NCBI RefSeq assembly: GCF_900107605.1
Contig: NZ_FNQJ01000016.1
Location: 19,401 to 83,400 of the forward strand
Direction: 5' to 3'
DNA length: 64,000 bases
From: Acidovorax soli
GTDB lineage: Bacteria; Pseudomonadota; Gammaproteobacteria; Burkholderiales; Burkholderiaceae_C
Shown here: positions 62,550 through 64,000 of the stretch, one piece after another
How positions within the stretch are numbered: the first letter of the stretch is position 1
Layout of the letters: the number at the start of each line of letters is the position of its first letter
The notes under the pieces: generated by a model
Database searches by the model: none
Told to the model about the DNA's origin: nothing
The model's input: the letters and a program-made list of their open reading frames with translations, nothing else
Made by a program: the position numbers and the translations under genes

Positions 62550-63481
62550 GATTTCACCTCTTCGAACGTGAAGGCCGTGGCCAGCTTGATGAGCGCCATC
62601 TCCAGCAGCAGCCCGACGATGCCGATCACGAAGATGGCAATGATGATGTTCTTGACGTTGAGGTTGTTCCACTCGTCCCACACCCAGAAACCGATGCCCA
62701 CGCCGCCCGTCAGCATCTCGGCGGCCACGATCACCAGCCACGCAGTGCCCACGGCCAGGCGCACGCCCGTCAGCATGTAGGGCAGCACGGCGGGGAACAG
62801 GATCTTGGTGGCGATCTTCCACTCGCTCAGGTTGAGCACGCGGGCCACGTTCATGTAGTCCTGCGGCACGCGCTGCACGCCCACGGCGGTGTTGATGACC
62901 ATGGGCCAGATCGAGCAGATGAAGATGGTCCAGATGGCGGCCGGGTTGGCCCCCTTGAACACCAGCAGACCGATCGGCAGCCAGGCCAGCGGCGACACCG
63001 GCCGCAGCAGGCTGATCAGCGGGTTGAACATGCGCGACAGGAAGGCAAAACGCCCGATGACAAAGCCCGCCGGAATGCCCACCAGCGCCGCCAGCCCGAA
63101 GCCCACCGCTACGCGCTGCAGCGAGGCCAGCACGTTCCAGCCCACGCCCTGGTCGTTGGGGCCGTTGCGGTAGAACGGGTTGCTGAACACTTCCAGCGCC
63201 TGCAGCCAGGTTTCGTGCGGCGTGGGGATGCTGCGGCCCGTGCTGGCCGACACCAGCGCCCACAGCCCCACCAGCAGCCCCAGGCCCAGCACGGGCGGCA
63301 GCACCGTCAGCCAGAAGCTGCGCGAGAGGGCGGCCCAGTCGCGCGCGGGCTTGGGCGTTGGCGGGTTGGTGGGCTGAGAGGTTTTGGGGGTTTTGGCGCC
63401 CGTAGATAAAACGCTATTTGCTATTGTTTTGGTAGCTTCTGGCGCGGACTCCCGCGGGGCATGAAAAACGGCACTGACCAT
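62546..63481 (-). CDS. nrtB: Nitrate ABC transporter permease
   Basis: 311 residues. FWLTVLPPVLGLGLLVGLWA then six spans; LLRPVSPLAWLPIGLLVFKG and VAAEMLTGGVGIGFWVWDEW are NrtB-type. The N-terminal 45 residues are low-complexity and coincide in part with an AGCGCT-type repeat (63407-63443) in frame. Lies between nrtA and nrtD on the minus strand. Confidence 0.9.
   Translation of the reverse strand: MVSAVFHAPRESAPEATKTIANSVLSTGAKTPKTSQPTNPPTPKPARDWAALSRSFWLTVLPPVLGLGLLVGLWALVSASTGRSIPTPHETWLQALEVFSNPFYRNGPNDQGVGWNVLASLQRVAVGFGLAALVGIPAGFVIGRFAFLSRMFNPLISLLRPVSPLAWLPIGLLVFKGANPAAIWTIFICSIWPMVINTAVGVQRVPQDYMNVARVLNLSEWKIATKILFPAVLPYMLTGVRLAVGTAWLVIVAAEMLTGGVGIGFWVWDEWNNLNVKNIIIAIFVIGIVGLLLEMALIKLATAFTFEEVKS
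63407..63443 (-). repeat. AGCGCT-type repeat near the nrtB start (weak copy)
   Basis: Minus strand GAAGCTACCAAAACAATAGC then AAATAGCGTTTTATC, in frame with nrtB. Confidence 0.4.
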
Positions 63482-63507
63482 GGTGATCTCCGGTTGTTCA
63501 GGCCTGC

Positions 63508-63932
63508 TCAGGCCTTGATCTTGAAGCCGTCGGCATACCTGGCGGGGTCTTTGCCGTCCCACACCACGCCGTCGATCAGCTTGCTCGTGCGCAACACGTC
63601 CTTGGGCACATTGACCTTCATGGCGCTGGCGACCGATCTGTACAGGTCCACCTGGTTCACCTGTCTGGCCACTGCCAGGTAGTCGGGGTGGCTCTTGAGC
63701 AGGCCCCAGCGCTTGTGCTGCGTGAGGAACCACATGCCGTCCGACAGGTAGGGGAAGTTGACCGCGCCGTCGTTGAAGAACTTCATGTGGTTCGGGTCGT
63801 CCCAGGTCTTGCCCTGGCCGCCACCCACGCCGTTGCTGTAGCGGCCCAGGATGCGCTGGTTGATCGCGTCCACGCTGGTGTTCACGTAAGCCTTGCCGGC
63901 AATGGCCCCGATGGCCAGGTCAAATTCCCCCA
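63508..63932 (-). pseudogene. nrtA: nrtA (nitrate-binding protein), C-terminal part only
   Basis: About 140 residues with the NrtA C-terminus: KAYVNTSVDAINQRILGRYS, KTWDDPNHMKFFNDG, NFPYLSDGMWFLTQHKRWGL. Upstream of FDLAIGAI (near 63925) homology stops and repeated AAATTCCCCCA sequence begins, so the gene is broken by an insertion. Its intact N-terminus, if present, lies beyond the element and the window. Confidence 0.78.
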
Positions 63933-64000
63933 CCCTTGGCCACCCCAAATTCCCCCAGGCAGGACGACCAGATTATGACGACTCGGGTGTGATGGCGATG
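63921..64000. mobile_element. End of an IS21-like insertion element in nrtA
   Basis: CAAATTCCCCCA occurs twice (63921-63932, 63946-63957), 25 bp apart, with CTTGGCCACC between. Repeated terminal motifs of this sort mark IS21-family ends, where the transposase binds. Only about 80 bases are visible; no transposase. Family assignment is tentative. Confidence 0.5.

Noticed and set aside
1..64000. CRISPR arrays, rRNA or tRNA genes
   Set aside because: No regularly spaced repeats and no tRNA or rRNA signature were seen while reading both strands.

Overview
The window looks like the chromosome of a Comamonadaceae betaproteobacterium, most likely close to Acidovorax. The evidence is high GC, tripartite-tricarboxylate (Bug-type) receptors, the gene families present from 10.8 kb onward, and scattered copies of an AGCGCT-centred repeat that I remember from that family. 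The first 10.6 kb lacks this repeat and carries chromate and redox genes, a broken integrase and several gene remnants, so I read it as an acquired genomic island. These assignments come from protein recognition; no search was run.

Island (1-10.7 kb). A chromate module (chrB-chrA, chrA cut by the window edge) diverges from a drug/metabolite permease with a long histidine-rich tail. A decayed tyrosine integrase follows. Next is a redox and stress block: small membrane protein (DUF2892), ECF sigma factor, damaged thioredoxin, cysteine-rich small protein, carboxymuconolactone decarboxylase-like protein, AraC regulator, secreted barrel protein, haloacid dehalogenase, remnants of a thioredoxin and of CcdA, cytochrome c, a secreted Lys-Cys repeat peptide and a protein of unknown function. 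Three promoters in this block share the same two octamers (CGCGAAYC and CCTCTTAG) at the same 17-nt spacing. They sit before the sigma operon, the cytochrome and the Lys-Cys peptide, so the block looks like one self-regulated ECF regulon. This is the best candidate for an undescribed system here.

Housekeeping and catabolism (10.8-43.5 kb). suhB, a triple-repeat secreted protein, trmJ, cysE, a zinc alcohol dehydrogenase, mogA, darP and pmbA come first. A sugar-acid cluster follows (HpaI-type aldolase, 2-hydroxyacid dehydrogenase, sialidase-like protein, two Bug receptors, semialdehyde dehydrogenase, UxaA/GarD-type dehydratase, tartrate/malate-type dehydrogenase) with LysR regulators. Then come an oxidoreductase, yqeY, rpsU, a large GGDEF-EAL protein, a flavoprotein, a thioesterase and KtrAB potassium uptake.

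Nitrate assimilation (41.7-52.8 kb, and 61.7 kb to the end). nirB, nirD, a nitrite channel, a PP2C phosphatase-kinase fusion, nasA, ybiB and cobA lie on the minus strand; nrtB and nrtD lie at the right end. Both nirB and nasA have a sigma-54 promoter, a structured leader with ANTAR-type A1/G4 hexaloops and an intrinsic terminator before the start codon. This predicts NtrC activation plus NasT-type antitermination. nrtA is broken at the right edge, apparently by an IS21-like element. Between the two nitrate blocks lie an RND efflux operon (adaptor, pump, outer-membrane factor), a bile-acid/sodium symporter-family protein, a DUF937 protein and a CBS-domain protein.
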